Shown: positions 63,335 through 64,000 of the stretch, in pieces
How the letters are laid out: the number at the start of each line of letters is the position of its first letter
Position numbering within the stretch: the first letter of the stretch is position 1
From: Acidocella aromatica
GTDB lineage: Bacteria; Pseudomonadota; Alphaproteobacteria; Acetobacterales; Acetobacteraceae
Direction: 5' to 3'
Length of the DNA: 64,000 nucleotides
Assembly: GCF_014201825.1 (NCBI RefSeq)
Contig: NZ_JACHFJ010000003.1
Location: 186,001 to 250,000, forward strand
The notes under the pieces: model-generated
The model's database searches: none
Told to the model about the DNA's origin: nothing
Seen by the model: the letters and a program-made list of their open reading frames with translations, nothing else
Position numbers and translations under genes: made by a program

Positions 63335-64000
63335 TCACACCCCGACCTTGTCCTCCGCGCCAATGCCAAGCTGCTTGAGCTTGCGGTGCAGGGCGCTGCG
63401 TTCCATGCCGACGAAATTGGCCGTGCGCGAGATATTGCCGCCAAAACGCAGGAGTTGGGCCTGGAGGTACTGGGTCTCGAACACGTCCCGCGCCTCGCGC
63501 AGCGGCAGGGAAAGCACGTCCGCCGCCAGGTCGATGGCCAGGGCCTGCGGCGCGTGGGAGGAAAGCTCCGTCGGCAGATGCTCGGCATGGAAGTACTCGC
63601 CCGGCTCGTTCGAGCGCATGATCATCAGCCAGTCCATGATGTTGTGCAGCTGGCGGACATTGCCTGGCCAGTCATGGGCTTGCAGCGCGGCCACGGCGTC
63701 CGACGCCAAGGAGCGCGGCGGCAGGCCGGAGATCTCGGCCGCGTGGCGCAGGAAGCTCTCGGCCAAAGTAGGGATGTCCTCGCGCCGCTCGCGCAAGGCG
63801 GGCACGCGTAGCGGCACCACGGCGAGGCGGTAATACAGATCCTCGCGGAAGTCCCCGGCGGTGATTTTCGTCTGCAAATCCCGCGCCGAGGTGGCCAGCA
63901 CGCGGATATCCACCTTCACCCGCGAGGTGCCGCCCACGCGCTCGAAGCTCTGGTCCTGCAGCACGCGGGCGATCTTGCCCTGGGTTTCCAGCGGCAGCTC
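63335..64000 (-). CDS. ntrX: NtrX-like sigma-54-dependent response regulator (C-terminal fragment)
   Basis: 221 residues visible; the gene continues past the right edge. The fragment starts in the AAA+ domain (ELPLETQGKIARVLQD), includes FREDLYYRLAVVPLRVPALRERREDI and the WPGNVRQLHN sensor segment, and ends with a Fis-type helix-turn-helix (GGNISRTANFVGMERSALHRKLKQLG). That C-terminal sequence is characteristic of NtrX, partner of the kinase NtrY in alphaproteobacterial nitrogen and redox control. The next gene downstream on this strand is the APC permease. Confidence 0.88.
   Translation of the reverse strand, partial: ELPLETQGKIARVLQDQSFERVGGTSRVKVDIRVLATSARDLQTKITAGDFREDLYYRLAVVPLRVPALRERREDIPTLAESFLRHAAEISGLPPRSLASDAVAALQAHDWPGNVRQLHNIMDWLMIMRSNEPGEYFHAEHLPTELSSHAPQALAIDLAADVLSLPLREARDVFETQYLQAQLLRFGGNISRTANFVGMERSALHRKLKQLGIGAEDKVGV

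Overview
This is a GC-rich chromosomal window, densely coded and without rRNA, insertion sequences, phage or CRISPR. Several marker genes point to an alphaproteobacterium: an ATP12-type F1-ATPase chaperone, an NDUFA12-like complex I accessory subunit followed by mlaD and a DUF2155 gene, the short alphaproteobacterial form of ProS, an NtrX-like regulator, and the order tig-clpP-clpX-lon-hup followed by nuoA-N. The set is compatible with the Rhodospirillales/Acetobacteraceae, but that family placement is an inference.

Layout. 1-2490 (minus): start of an ATP12-like gene and an AsmA-family protein. 2590-9374 (plus): tRNA-Leu, then a proteostasis block (trigger factor, ClpP, ClpX, Lon), the nucleoid protein HU and tRNA-Val. 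9498-25311 (plus): tRNA-Asp, the complete 14-gene respiratory complex I operon nuoA-N with overlaps or gaps of a few bases throughout, continued by birA and coaX. 25340-31643 (plus): RNase J, an acyltransferase, prolyl-tRNA synthetase, and the lipoprotein-release permease and ATPase. 31640-38663 (minus): a possible operon reading from a degenerate NrdJ-like protein through RidA, a sugar-nucleotide dehydratase/epimerase, a DegT-type aminotransferase and proline iminopeptidase to an orphan TAXI binding protein. 38827-42810 (plus): the NDUFA12-like gene, mlaD, a DUF2155 gene, and two tandem OmpA-like porins. 42881-49662: a nitrogen and GABA/polyamine catabolism cluster made of glutamate dehydrogenase, a GABA aminotransferase, a divergent MocR/GabR-type regulator, a PuuD-like hydrolase and an aldehyde dehydrogenase. 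49820-57798: a BenE-type transporter, then smc, a DsbA-like protein, dciA and mutY around a head-on overlap, and a membrane dipeptidase. 57804-64000: two small envelope proteins, a periplasmic S1C protease with a two-component system, an APC-type permease and the 3' end of an ntrX-like regulator.

Most of the content is conserved housekeeping. The less ordinary items are: (i) a 500-residue NrdJ relative with only one cysteine, so it cannot work as a reductase, yet with two NrdR-box-like palindromes 32 bp apart upstream; (ii) a match to the FNR/FixK consensus ahead of tRNA-Asp and the nuo operon; (iii) a perfect 17-bp inverted repeat just in front of the MocR-type regulator start; (iv) a nested hairpin with a T-tract directly upstream of clpP; and (v) the 46-bp overlap of the divergent mutY and dciA starts.
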